A stretch of 64,000 bases of DNA from Lotus japonicus (GCF_012489685.1 NC_080042.1:18862150-18926149); one strand, 5' to 3'; positions 53,125 through 64,000 are shown, counted from the first letter of the stretch. Made by a program: numbers and translations. The notes: generated from the sequence alone by a model not told the origin.

Positions 53125-55410
53125 CTAGCCCCCCATACACAGGTAGCACGCGCAAGGGTCAACTCAAAGAATTACATAATAGTACATCCAATAGGTAAAG
53201 TTTAAGCAATAGCTACTTAGGCTTAAATATGAATGACAACATTATAAATTGTATATCCTGCTGAATAAAATAAATAACATTTGCAGGCAATTAACATATC
53301 TCAAACAATGATAACAAGTAACAAATACACTCAGCAACTAAATCAGCATGAATGATGCATGAAATGCAAATGCTAAGGAACAAGATGCAATCCGGAGGGA
53401 TGGGCACCAACGAGTCAGCCCTAACACCAGCCACGGTGGGACCATTTCCGCTCGGGCGTCTCTTATACCAAACAAAATGTAGTCAGATCAGCAGTGAACC
53501 CGTAGGTCTGCCATTTCCGTCTGCTACCAAGAATCACCGCAGTGTTCTTATGTGGAAATCTGGGTCTTATGACCATTTTGGAATCCACCGAGGTCCGGCA
53601 TCCCACCGTGTATTAACCTCAAAATGAGTGCATGAATGCAAGTGGTTAGCCAAACAACGTCTCCGACCTCACTCGTCACGTCGTCACGTGTTCTAGCTAA
53701 CTTATTATCTCTAAAAAGAATACCCTAAGGTAAATGTCGATTCTGCGACAAAAGACAATTAATTATCAAAAGTAACTCATAATGATTTCTCGAATCATCC
53801 GACTCATCTCCATCCGATGGTCAAAAACTGCTCAGCGAGCCAAAAGTACCAATGTACTTGGAAACTACCCGTTTCCGGCTTATCTTTCAGATAACCAAAC
53901 AACAAAACTGCTCATTGAGCAAAAGAGCATCAAAGTACTCAGAACTTATTAACTTCTCGACATATCTTTTAGATAGTCCAACAACAAAACTGCTCATCGA
54001 GCAAAGGGTATCAACATACTGGGAAACTTATTAGTTTCCCCAAAACTTGGACTCGGCGACACTTCTCATTTTCCAAAACTAATATTCAAGTCCTAAGCTC
54101 TTATTTGAGATTGTGATCATTATTTAAAGGTTTAGGGGTTGTTTTATGTCTTATGAATTTTCCTTGTAAAAATAGTTTCCATTTAGTTTTATCTCTAACC
54201 TTATGAGTTTAAAAGATCCCGTAATCCCAAGTAATTCCCAGAGAAGGTCTCGATCCATCAAAACAATAACAAGGCCCGAACCTCTGTTCGTCCCGTCAAA
54301 CTTTCTCAAAATCTCATGATAAATTTGGCATGACTGCCCGTTTATCCTCTCTGACGTACAACAGATATATGTGTAACTTCATAATCAAAGTAACGCAATC
54401 CAACAGTCATGGCACATATATCAACACATCATAGAATAACCATTTAGCACATAGCATGTGAATCAATATCAACACATCCTAGATTAACCATTTAGCACGT
54501 AGCATGTGAATCAATCTCAACCAATTCAAGCAATAAATGATTATCAATTGTCAGCCGTAGCCTCAGAAAACATTTTTCCCAATCAAACACAATCAAGTGC
54601 ATAAACAGTAAATCAAGTCGAATTCGTCGACACCTAAATCATTATCTAGTATTCAGTGAGTAGCCCTCACCTGTAGGTTCTCCAGCTTGCTCCTCAAATC
54701 CTCCTTCACAATCTTCCTCTCGAACTCCACAAAGTTCCTCAAACGAACCTTAGAGCAAATCCACAGAAATCAATCACAATGAGTCAAAAACTCAGCAAAC
54801 AATAAGTACTAGGGTTACACGAAACATTATAAACTTCGAAGTAATATAATCTAACGCGTTAAGACAAGTTTTCGAAAAACGAAATTTTCTCCCTCCCCTA
54901 GGGTAGCTCTCGGCCACACATCATAAATGTGTGTGTCGATTTTTCTTCGATCAAACTTGGTTCCTAGGTTATCATTAGTGGTAATTAAGGCGAATCAAAG
55001 CTCGGAAAAATTTTCGGATCGAAAACTGTCGCAGGGGTATTTTGGTCAATATTTTTAGCTCAGAATTTCAAAATTGGAATTTCGAAAAACAAATTGGATG
55101 GGGACGTCAACAACAACATTTATGACGACTAATCCTACTAGCGCTAAGCCAAGTCGTGGATTTTCAGCTTAAAGGATGAGACTTTGTCCCAAAATGGGTT
55201 TTTCCTACAGAAATGAATTTCGGCAGCATTTCGGCGACATTCGGCAAAATGTAATCCGCTAGAAGTACTCTTGGGTACGTAGGGAAGATGTTTAGACACT
55301 AAAATCAAGCTATTTGGACAGTTTTACAAAAAGCTCCAAACTTTGAGTACAGAAAGACATAGAGAAAAGCGACGGAATTGACGATCAGAAGTGAGGGATA
55401 GTAACTATAC
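53125..55410 (-). other. Predicted intron of the outer solo LTR
   Basis: Donor TTCGAG|GTATAG at 55410, acceptor CTAG ending at 53125 against the ATG. Contains the AAGTAC-CAAT-GTACTT hairpin and the stem-loop cluster at 53826-54042. Confidence 0.5.
53826..54042 (-). repeat. Cluster of short perfect stem-loops in the outer solo LTR
   Basis: GCTC-AGC-GAGC (about 53830), AAGTAC-CAAT-GTACTT (53844), GGAAAC-TACCC-GTTTCC (about 53860), TTATCT-TTC-AGATAA (about 53880), GCTC-ATT-GAGC (about 53911), TATCT-TTT-AGATA (about 53963), GCTC-ATC-GAGC (about 53993), GTAT-CAAC-ATAC (about 54008) and GGAAAC-TTATTA-GTTTCC (about 54022). Arms recur while loops change. Related units lie at 50150-50280 in the inner LTR. 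Confidence 0.65.
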
Positions 55411-55550
55411 CTCGAAGTCTTCGATTTGCAACGAACGGTGAAGCAATCGGGCAAGAAACGGCGAAAAATCAATTCCTCCTCCTCTCCTTGTGTTGCTCGC
55501 GGGTTTGGGAAGAAAATGGGTATGGGTTTTCAAAATTTTTCATTTTCTTG

Positions 55551-55560
55551 CTATTTATAG
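55551..55560 (-). promoter_or_regulatory. TATA box of the outer solo LTR
   Basis: CTATAAATAG on the minus strand, about 140 bases before the donor at 55410. Confidence 0.6.
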
Positions 55561-56263
55561 GTTTTGGAAAATGCGGAAAAATGAAAATTTCGCGATTCCG
55601 ATTTTTCCTACGTATTCCTCGGAGAATTCTAAGATAGGTTCTGGAGACAGAATTCCAGAACTCAAAACAGGTTTCTTGGAATTAAATCAAACGATCCAAA
55701 GTCGATGTAAATCGATTTTACCCGAAAAGTTAATTTTTGCAGTTGATGTCGGATGAGAAAACTTCGTTCTGAAGAAAGATTGGAAACGTCAAGAGAAATG
55801 GGTGTATGCGTGTGGAATCTTCGTTTGAAGCTCCGAATAGAAAAAGTCTTCATCGTCTGTTGATTTTAGGTTTCTTGAACTATCAGTGATTTGGTTTCGG
55901 CAAACTTCCGATTATTGGAATTTGACGTTCGTACACTCTAGGGTTTCGTATCGAAACGCTTGTTTATAGACAATCAAGAGAAGTTCTAACATTTCTCTGA
56001 AGATTTTTGGAATTAGTTTCCATCGCGTCTTTAAGTATAAATTAGTTATTTGTTAGCACTCTTGCCCTAGGTTTAAGCGAATGTTAATCGTGCTATAACT
56101 TTTATCGACTCTGATACAATCCTTAGCCTTTTCCTGAACTTTCTCCTTCATAAATTATTTCCATCCAATAAACTTGTTCAGGTTTTCCTTCACGATACAT
56201 CAAACCTAATCGTGAATAAGAATTTTATTCGGTTTATTCTAACTTAAAAACTTGGGTCTCACA

Positions 56264-58255
56264 GTTTGCTATGCTCTGAATAAATGTCTATTACTTGGTT
56301 ATTCTGAACGATCTAAAGGTTTTAGAATTTATAATACTGATGCTAAAACTATTGAAGAATCTATTCATGTTAGATTTGACGATAAGCTTGACTCTGATCA
56401 GTCAAAGCTAGTTGAAAAGTTTGCAGATATGAGTATCAATGTTTCTGACAAAGGCAAAGCTCCAGTGGAAGACTCTCCAGAGGAAGTTGGTCCCTCTGAT
56501 CCACAGCCTCAGAAGAAGAGCAGAATTGTTGCCTCTCACCCTAAGGAGTTGATTCTGGGAAACAAAGATGAACCAGACAGAACCAGATCAGCCTTCAGAC
56601 CCTCTGAAGAGACTCTACTTAGTCTGAAGGGATTAGTTTCCTTAATTGAACCAAAATCAATTGATGAAGCTCTTCAAGACAAAGACTGGATTTTGGCAAT
56701 GGAGGAAGAACTGAATCAATTCTCCAAGAATGATGTTTGGAACCTTGTCAAGAAACCTCAAGGTGTTCACATCATTGGAACCAAATGGGTATTTAGAAAC
56801 AAGCTGAATGAAAAAGGAGATGTAGTCAGAAACAAAGCAAGACTAGTTGCTCAAGGCTACAGTCAGCAAGAAGGAATAGATTATACTGAAACGTTTTCTC
56901 CAGTAGCAAGACTAGAAGCAATCAGACTGCTGATCTCTTTCTCAGTGAATCACAACATAATCCTTCATCAGATGGATGTCAAGAGTGCCTTTCTAAATGG
57001 ATACATCTCAGAGGAAGTATATGTGCACCAACCTCCTGGTTTTGAAGATGAGAAGAACCCTGACCATGTTTTCAAATTGAAGAAATCTCTCTATGGTCTG
57101 AAGCAAGCTCCCAGTGCATGGTATGAGAGACTCAGCTCATTCCTTCTGGAAAATGAGTTTGTAAGGGGTAAAGTAGATACAAATCATTTTTGCAAAACTT
57201 ACAAAGATGATATTTTAATTGTGCAAATTTATGTTGATGATATTATATTTGGATCAGCTAATCCATCTCTTTGCAAAGAATTTTCTGAGATGATGTAGGC
57301 TGAATTTGAAATGAGCATGATGGGAGAACTCAAGTACTTTCTGGGTATACAAGTTGATCAGACACCAGAAGGAACGTACATCCATCAGAGCTAGTACACT
57401 AAAGAACTTCTGAAGAAGTTCAACATGAAAGAATCTACAATTGCTAAGACTCCAATGCATCCTACATGCGTCCTGGAGAAAGAAGATGCAAGTGGTAAAG
57501 TTTGTTAGAAGCTATATCGTGGTATGATAGGATCACTTCTATACTTAACTCCATCTAGGCCAGACATTTTGTTTAGTGTTCATCTATGCGCTCGTTTCTA
57601 ATCAGATCCAAGGGAAACCCACTTAACTGCTTTTAAGAGGATCCTGAGATATCTGAAAGGTACCACTAACCTTAGCTTTATGTATAAGAAAACATCAGAG
57701 TATAAGCTTTCAGGTTACTGTGATGCTGATTATGCTGGAGATAGAACTGAGAGAAAAAGCACTTCTGGAAATTGTCAATTTCTGGGAAGTAACCTAGTCT
57801 CATGGGCAAGCAAGAGGCAATCTACTATTGCACTATCTACTGCAGAGGCAGAATATATCTCAGCAGCAATTTGTAGCACTCAGATGCTCTGGATGAAACA
57901 TCAGCTAGAGGATTATCAAATCCTTGAGAGCTACATTCCAATCCATTGTGATAACACTGCTGCAATTTCACTCAGTAAGAATCCAATCTTACACTCAAGG
58001 GCTAAATACATTGAGGTAAAGTATCATTTTATTAGAGATTATGTTCAGAAGGGCGTACTTCTTCTGAAGTTTTTTGATACTGACCATCAATGGGCAGATA
58101 TCTTCACAAAGCCCTTAGCAGAAGATAGATTTAAATTTATACTGAAAAATATGAACATGGACTTTTGTCCATATGAAGATGGATCAGAACCTCTGACTAT
58201 GATACTTCCTCATCAGAAGATGTCTAGTTCAGAAGGTAACTTAGTCAGAAGTTAA
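56264..58255 (+). pseudogene. SIRE copy 2 integrase end, RT and RNase H
   Basis: Resumes at the target duplication. A deletion of about 45 bases lies just inside (after the LN of YALN). [65 protein letters not shown] and YVDDIIFGSA, with the catalytic YVDD intact. Stops at 57296, 57392, 57505 and 57598 follow. RNase H is open from 57680 (YCDADYAGDRTERKSTSG, LSTAEAEYISAA, HCDNTAAIS, FTKPLAEDRFK) to the natural end at 58255. Three of the four stops are C-to-T changes of CAG or CAA relative to copy 1. Confidence 0.9.
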
Positions 58256-58602
58256 GTACCCATTGGTGCTTACTCTGAGAAAAGACAGTAAGCGTGTGTC
58301 AGTTGCTTTGATACATCGTTCCTTGTGCCCGTGCTGACAATCTGTTGTAATGAGTGTTGATGTGTTTTATCTCCACCGTGTGATGTGTGTAATAACTGTT
58401 CATAATGATGTCCTTAATTTTCAACCGTTGATCTTACTTTTGCTTTTACAATCAACAACGGTTACCTTCTAAAACCACTACGCACACACGTTCTCCATCA
58501 TTCACGTTTTTGCTTCTCTCTCCTGTTTGCAAAACCCTCGTCTTCTTCAATTCTCTCTCGCGTTCAACCTCTTCTCTTCTACCCAAGCCTTCATCCTCAA
58601 CA
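58256..58602 (+). other. Pol to envelope-like spacer, SIRE copy 2
   Basis: Matches 39485-39836 closely, including the inverted repeat AACCGTTGATC ... CAACAACGGTT (about 58423-58462) and the C/T-rich leader. Confidence 0.5.
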
Positions 58603-61365
58603 ATGGCAAATTCTGAAAGAGCTGACTCCGGTGAGCGATCTGATTCCGCCGATGGAAGAGTTTTTCCCAGAATGGTTGTGGATCTTCCAACAAGGAAAGT
58701 GGGTCCTGCTCTGCGTCCCAGATCGACTGAGAATGTTCAAGCATAAGTCCAAGACGCAGAAGATGTTGTTGCCCTTTCTCAAAGAAGATGTGCAGTTACC
58801 TGCGTCTTCCCTCCAGAAGATCTCCAAGTTCTTGTTGAATGGAGATTCGACCTCGACAATATTGCTGACAATGGAGTTGATCTTCGTCCTGAAGCTCAAG
58901 CTCAAGGCTGGGAAGGGTACTTCCAAAGACTCCATGGTCCCGTTTATGACAAACTCGTGAAGGAATTCTGGAAGCATGCTGATTGCAATGAGCATCAAGT
59001 GGTGTCATTTGTTCTGGGGAAGAGAATCATTTTAACTGAGAAGTCGTTTGCAAAACTTCTGGGTGCAGAAACAAGCAAAGGCTACAGATTCCAATTGCAG
59101 GAATCAAAAGTGAAATTAAAGACCAAAGAGGCAGTCAACATGGCTCTCTACTCTACATGGAAACCAGGGAAAAATGACTGCAAGACCAAGGATCTTCATC
59201 CTCAATTGAGAATCTGGCACAAGATTCTGCTAAACTGCATAAATCAAAGGCCAAAGGGAAGCTCTCCAAATTACATTAACTTTTCTCAGAAGGTGTTACT
59301 CTTCTTCATCAAGGAGCACCGCAAAGTTTGTCTGCCTTACTTTATCTTCTCCTATCTGAAGGAATGCATCAAGAAGTCAAGAACCACTGCTTCACCAAAG
59401 TCTGCAATCAAATACATACCATTTGGCAGATTGCTTTCTGACTTCTTCATTGAGAGCAAACTGATAAAGGATCTGCGACCATTAGGATGCATTGAAGACT
59501 TGACCACAATTACTGGGGATGTCTTTACTCCTACTTCCATGAAGAGAATGGGCCTGATTGAGACAAAGGTTGAGGTCAAAGCTGCTGCTGCAAGACCAAG
59601 AAGAAGAACTCATTTGAAGGACTACCCCCTCTGGTTCAAGGCTGATGACCCAGAGGCAATCAGAATCTACCTTGATGATTTGAGACGACAAGGCTTTGAA
59701 ATTGATGTGGATGAATTCTTCAGGACTCTCCCAGATCCTCCTGATTTTGAATCTTCCAGGAAGAGGAAGAGCAAGAGAAAGCAAGTAGAAGCCTCTGAGG
59801 AGAATGATCCCTCTGATGGTGATGATCATGATGATGATGAGCCACCACCTCAGAAGAAGGCCAAGAAGGTCAGGATTGTGACTCAAGTCACTCATCTGCA
59901 ACCAACTCAGGAGCCTGCTAGACCTGCACCCTCTACCAGAGTCACAAGATCTGCAGCTAGAACTTCAAGTAAGTTTGTTGTTCTTTCAGATGATGATTTA
60001 AATTTGCTTGATGCAATTCATGATCAAACCAATCCTGAACCCACACCAATCAATCAATCAACCTCTCCTCCTTCACCCCCTAGGGCCTCATTCTTCCAAC
60101 CTTCCATTAAGGAAGAACCCCTCTGGAAAATGCTCCAAGCCAACAAACCCTCTGCTTCCACCTCACCTATTATCCTTCCATACAATCCAGAAACCTCTGA
60201 ACCACAAGCCTCTGAACCACAAGCCTCTGAACCTCAAGACTCTGATAAAACCACTACCAATCCACAATCACGTCATCCATCAGATCGTGACAACCTTTCT
60301 CCCTTTCCATCTGTTTCCTTTACCACAAATGTTTCATTTTCCTCTCCATCCAACAAATCAGAAGCCACAAGGAAATTCTATCAAATTGCTAAGGAAATGC
60401 TCTCTGAAATCCCTGAACATTTCATCAATGTTCCTAGTCCTCGCCGATACCCTAGACCTAGGCCATAACCTCTGGTTCCTCCTGATTTCCCTATCCAAGC
60501 AATTCGTATTGCCCCAATGCCTCCTCCTCCTCCTCTTCATCCTCTTTCTCCTCTTCAAGACAATGCTGAGTCAGTCTCCAACCATTCACCAGATAACACA
60601 CAGATTCATGAGACTGAAACTCCTCAACCAAACCTTGAGACCAATAACTCTGCACATCAGACTCTGCAGATTGGTTCTCCCTCTGAAGTTGCCAGCAACA
60701 ACCACTCCTCATCACCTGAGCCAAACCTCTCCCTTATTCCCTATACTTACTCTGGACCAACCACCCTCCTTGACTGCATCAATGCATTTAATCATGAAGC
60801 ATCATTAAGGATCAGCAATGTGCATGGTCGCACTGACCTAAGTGCAAGTCCAGACCTGGTTGTTGAAGAATGGGAACGTCTGTGCTCTTGGATGGTTGAC
60901 CAAGTTCCTCTGATGATGGGGTTTCTTAACTCTGAGAAGACAAAATGTGTTGAAGCTGCTACTCAACGTCTCAGACGAAGAGAACTTCTGGCTGAACATC
61001 AGATAAGGGAACAACTCTATTCTGTTATTGAAGAAACCAGACGGAAGAAAGAACAAGAAGAAGAAGCTGCACGGATTGAGGCAGAACAACGTGAAGCTGC
61101 AAGGTTGCAAGCTCTGGAACAAGCAGCATTATTACAAGCTGAAGCTGAAGCACTCAAAAATGAATCACTTAGAATTGTTCCAATTACTGATGTTGCTTCC
61201 ACATCTGCTCGAGTTCCTCACTCTGATGAAGCTACAATGTCTGCTCAACCTCAGTCAGATTCAAGGATTGATATCATTGAACAAAGGCTCAACTCTCATG
61301 AAGTTCTCCTTCAGAGTTTGAAAGAAATGTGCACAGAACTGCTTCGGAGGACACCTAAGCCCTAG
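58603..61365 (+). pseudogene. SIRE copy 2 envelope-like ORF, two in-frame stops
   Basis: The whole 2.76 kb stays in one frame from MANSERADSGERSDSADGR to the end TAG at 61365, interrupted only by TAA at 58744 and TAA at 60466. Regions: N-terminal globular part with FWKHADCNEHQVVSFVLGKR, a Lys-rich stretch followed by an acidic stretch (about 270-300), a Pro/Ser-rich linker with a triple SEPQA repeat (about 60195-60235), a conserved LDCINAFNHEASLR block and a C-terminal coiled coil (KEQEEEAARIEAEQREAARL). About 920 codons. No strong signal peptide or transmembrane helix is visible, so the name envelope-like rests on position in SIRE-type elements. Confidence 0.8.
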
Positions 61366-61604
61366 TTTTAGGAACTCTCTTCTCTCCTGTTTTATCTCTA
61401 TTGATTTATCTTCCTGCCTTATGTTTTAATCTTTCACGTCTAATTGTTGAACCTTGTTTCTTTATCTATTCTCATGTTATTCTATTATCATATTCATTAT
61501 GTGTTGCATAATACTTGTTTATCATAAATTGTATTTCATGCATACTCATTAACCACCAACCAAAATTTTTTATTAATAAGAAATTGCATACAAGCATGAC
61601 TACA
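61366..61604 (+). other. Gap between the envelope-like and antisense ORFs, copy 2
   Basis: T-rich non-coding sequence, counterpart of 42599-42825. Confidence 0.4.
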
Positions 61605-61994
61605 TTAAAAGGGAGGATTTTTCCTCATTTCTCTACACTGCCTACGCATCGTTGCTTTCTCAAGCTCCAGACGATGCTGCCTATACTCTAAAAGGACTAA
61701 GCTCTGGCGCAGTCTCTGCCTCTGAGGACCCGCCGCCACCGTCTCCAGAGCTGCCTCTATCGCTCTGACTTCCTCATACAGCTCCAGCTCCTTCTGAAAG
61801 CTGACTTGCAATTCCTCTACGAATCTGAGGAAGCTCCTAAGGTTGTTGTCCATTTCTGGATTTAGGCTCATGCCTAATAGCTGGTTTGTGAGGGTATAAA
61901 CGCTCGGTTCCTCTGGATGGCGTACGTTGATGAAGAGATCTTCATCAAAGGCTTTCCTTCTCAACTGCTCGATACTTGAAATGAAGGATGCCAT
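61605..61994 (-). CDS. Conserved antisense ORF of the SIRE element, 129 aa (copy 2)
   Basis: Starts MASFISSIEQLRRKAFDEDL; about 82% identical to the copy 1 product over 129 residues and 11 residues shorter at the C-terminus. The invariant block FINVRHPEEPSVYTLTN is followed by helical charged segments (FQKELELYEEVRAIEAALE, RQHRLELEKATMRRQCRE). Differences are mostly conservative (I/V, M/L, K/R). The upstream TATA (62048-62060) is retained. Open in both copies despite decay of the sense genes. Function unknown. Confidence 0.65.
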   Translation of the reverse strand: MASFISSIEQLRRKAFDEDLFINVRHPEEPSVYTLTNQLLGMSLNPEMDNNLRSFLRFVEELQVSFQKELELYEEVRAIEAALETVAAGPQRQRLRQSLVLLEYRQHRLELEKATMRRQCREMRKNPPF

Positions 61995-62047
61995 TGAATC
62001 CTTAAGCTCAAGAGAAAATGAGATGTGAAGACTGATATGGTTTAACC

Positions 62048-62060
62048 GCTATTTATAAGC
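62048..62060 (-). promoter_or_regulatory. TATA box for the antisense ORF (copy 2)
   Basis: GCTTATAAATAGC on the minus strand, 54-66 bases before the ATG at 61994. Confidence 0.6.
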
Positions 62061-62777
62061 TCAGATCAGTCTCCAGAAGTTAATGCTGAAGCAGTTTCTC
62101 GAGGTGTATTTATTGGTAACAGAAGTTTACCTTAACTCTTTGGCCGGTGGTAAACGTTCAACCTCGTCTTTTAAACTTTCTGCATATGCATTAATTAAAT
62201 ATGTTTTATCTAATATTTCTTTTTCTCCATCTTTTTTAACTTAGACCTTCTCTAAGGGGGGGTACCTTGTACTTCAAGCTAAGTTTTTCACACCCCATGC
62301 TTTTTGCTTATGACAAAAAGGGGGAGTATCACCCAGTTTTGTTTTTGATGTGTAAGCTGTGTTAGTGTCATTCTTTTTCTTTTGGAGAATTTAAGAGTTC
62401 CACCTTTATGACCATAGATGTGTCACTGGGCAAATACAAGGAATACATTTTCACTTCCTCTGAAGTGATACTAGTTGACTCTGATACCTTTACACTGCTC
62501 TTGATACTTATGCCCTCTGATTATCTCACTTTGTCTATGTCATAAATTATCACTCTGAACTCTTATGATTTAGCTCAGAATCTAGATATTACAAATACTT
62601 TCATTAAGTCTTAGATTCAGGGGGAGCTAAGCTCAGAATCAAGCTGTGACTTGTGTTCAGAATGAGCAACATAAACCATTGACCTCAGGATAAGTTTTTC
62701 TCTATTCTCGAAACTCTGAGTGAATTCAGTTTATTGTTTAAGAATTGTTCATCAAAATACTTGGTTTTGTCATCATC
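62061..62777 (+). other. 3' untranslated region of SIRE copy 2
   Basis: Non-coding, with the two additional purine tracts at about 62312-62327 and 62620-62632 that also occur in copy 1. Confidence 0.5.
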
Positions 62778-62790
62778 AAAAAGGGGGATA
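62778..62790 (+). promoter_or_regulatory. Polypurine tract before LTR3
   Basis: AAAAGGGGGATA next to TGTAAGATC. Confidence 0.88.
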
Positions 62791-62791
62791 T

Positions 62792-62857
62792 TGTAAGATC
62801 AAGTTTTGATCTAGTAGAACAACTCTATGTTTTGATGATTACAAGTTAATTATTAAG
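62792..62857 (+). repeat. SIRE LTR3, first 66 bases
   Basis: Matches the LTR2 start, then is broken by the gypsy LTR at 62858. Confidence 0.88.
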
Positions 62858-64000
62858 TGTAAGGCCCAAGTTTTAACGCTTTGGATAAGTGAATAAAATA
62901 AAAGAGTTATTTGATTAAGATAAATTTGGGAAGGAAAAAGGTTCAGGAAAAGTCCAAGAATTTATCGAAAAACCGATAAGAGTTATAGCACGACTAACAT
63001 ACGCTTAATCCTAGGTCAAAGGTATTAGTGAATAGTTAATTTACGCTTTAGGACACGATGGAAACTAATTCCAAAAATCCTCAGAGAAATGTTAGAACTT
63101 CTCTTTTCCGTCCTTAAACAAACATTTCGATGCGAAATCCTGGAAAGTACGAACGTCAAATTCCAATTCTCGGAAGTTTGCCGAAACGGAATCCCTGATA
63201 GTTCGAGAAAACCTAAGATCGACAGACGATGAAGACTTTTTCTATTCGGAGCTGCAAAAGAAGATTCCACCCGCGTTCTCCTATTTCTCTCATCATTCCT
63301 AATCTTTCTTCAGAAGGAAGTTTTCTCATCCGACGATCACTGCAAAAAGTAGTTTTTCGGGATAATCCGACTTACACCGACTTATGCCGATTTTGGATCT
63401 TTTGGTTTAATTCCAAGAATCCTGTTTTGAGTTCTGGAATTCTGTCGCCATAACCTATCTTAGAATGCGCAGAGGAACGCGCAGGAAAAATCGGAATCGC
63501 AAAAAAATCTTTTTTCCGCTTTTTCCAAAACCTATAAATAGCTTGAAAATTAGATTTTTTGCAAAAAAAATACCCATTTCCCCTCCCCAAACCCGCGAGC
63601 ACCTAGAGAGAGAGAGAGATCCGGATCTTCGTCGTTTCTTGCCCGTTTGCTTCACCGATCGTCACTAATCGAAGACCTCGAGGTATGTAAACTATACTCT
63701 CCTTCGAATCGTCGTTTCTGTCCACTTCTCCTACGACTTTCTGAGTTCAAAATTTTGAGGTTTTTGAAAAACTGTTCAAATACGCTGATTTCAGTGTCTA
63801 AACTTCTTCCCTGCATGCTCCTGAGCGTGTTCTGCGGATTAGATTTTGTCGAATGTCGACGAAATGCCGCCGGGATCAATTTCTACCTTAAATACCCATT
63901 TTTCGGCAAAGTCGCAACCTTTACGCTCTAATCTATCGACTTGGCTTAGTGCTAGTAGGATTTGTCGTCATAAACGTCGTTGTGGACGTCCCCATCCAAT
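62858..64000 (+). repeat. 5' part of a further gypsy LTR, plus strand (continues past the window)
   Basis: Starts TGTAAGGCCCAAG, the start type of the two solo LTRs. TATA box CTATAAATAG at about 63532-63541 with TTTTTCCGC upstream, a GAGAGAGAGAGAGA tract at about 63606-63619 and a donor-like CTCGAG|GTATGT at about 63682. The hairpin zone and ORF would lie beyond the window. Being the same family in a third genomic copy, it is a ready test of the predicted LTR gene. Confidence 0.88.

Larger units (their letters stand above)
48147..56263 (-). mobile_element. Outer gypsy solo LTR (about 4.08 kb) interrupted by an inner solo LTR
   Basis: The outer pieces are 48147-48467 and 52502-56263. On the plus strand it runs TGTAACACCCCGA...GGGTCTCACA, that is, a minus-strand LTR. 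It is flanked by perfect GTTTG target duplications (48142-48146, 56264-56268) and has no internal region, PBS or PPT, so it is a solo LTR left by LTR-LTR recombination. TATA box at 55551-55560. It is related to but clearly diverged from the chromovirus LTR. Confidence 0.9.
22160..62857 (+). mobile_element. Tandem SIRE/Maximus-type copia: LTR-internal-LTR-internal-LTR
   Basis: LTR1 (22160-23127 plus 34250-34478), internal 1 (to 44066), LTR2 (44067-45145), internal 2 (45146-62791, with a gypsy insertion at 48147-56263) and the start of LTR3 (62792-62857). Both internals have the order PBS, gag, protease, integrase, RT, RNase H, envelope-like ORF, antisense ORF, PPT. LTR2 is followed directly by the second PBS, so one LTR serves as 3' LTR of copy 1 and 5' LTR of copy 2. 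Unequal recombination between LTRs or insertions is the simplest origin. LTR3 is interrupted by another gypsy LTR at 62858. Confidence 0.88.

Noticed and set aside
1..64000. Ordinary host genes, rRNA, tRNA or organelle DNA
   Set aside because: None found; every long open frame is explained by retrotransposon genes or their LTR and antisense accessory ORFs.

Overview
The window is plant nuclear repeat DNA, most likely from a papilionoid legume. That guess rests on SIRE/Maximus-type Ty1-copia elements and Tekay-type Ty3-gypsy chromoviruses with very long LTRs and initiator-tRNA-Met primer sites; genus is not determined. I see no ordinary host gene. Almost every base belongs to a nested stack of LTR retrotransposons.

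Layout. (1) 1-12652, minus strand: a nearly complete, young Tekay-like chromovirus with 4.0 kb LTRs, an intact gag-protease ORF and an intact RT-RNaseH-integrase-chromodomain ORF separated by one in-frame TGA. It is inserted in the gag of a minus-strand SIRE-type copia copy (12653-14402). That copy is inserted in a fragment of another LTR (14403-15546), followed by about 1.3 kb that I cannot classify. (2) About 16811-22159, plus strand: an old, broken Tork-like copia element. (3) 22160-62857, plus strand: two SIRE-type copia internal regions sharing a middle LTR (LTR-internal-LTR-internal-LTR), both decayed in gag-pol. Each carries an envelope-like ORF after pol and an intact antisense ORF before the polypurine tract. 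(4) Insertions in that tandem: a young non-autonomous relative of the chromovirus (23128-34249), a solo LTR inside a solo LTR (48147-56263) with perfect 5-bp target duplications, and the start of another gypsy LTR (62858 to the window end).

Most interesting point: the long gypsy LTRs look like self-contained spliced genes. In three divergent LTR families here, a TATA box is followed by a 5' splice-site-like GAG/AAG|GTA, then about 2.0-2.3 kb rich in hairpins, then an AG acceptor placed exactly before the ATG of a conserved ORF (MS(M/I)ADWF start, acidic tail). The hairpins show compensatory changes between repeats and between families. The young non-autonomous element keeps the promoter, donor, hairpins, acceptor, PBS and PPT but has lost this ORF, gag, protease and integrase. 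This suggests that the ORF product acts in trans and the hairpin and splice architecture in cis. All counts and alignments were made by eye.
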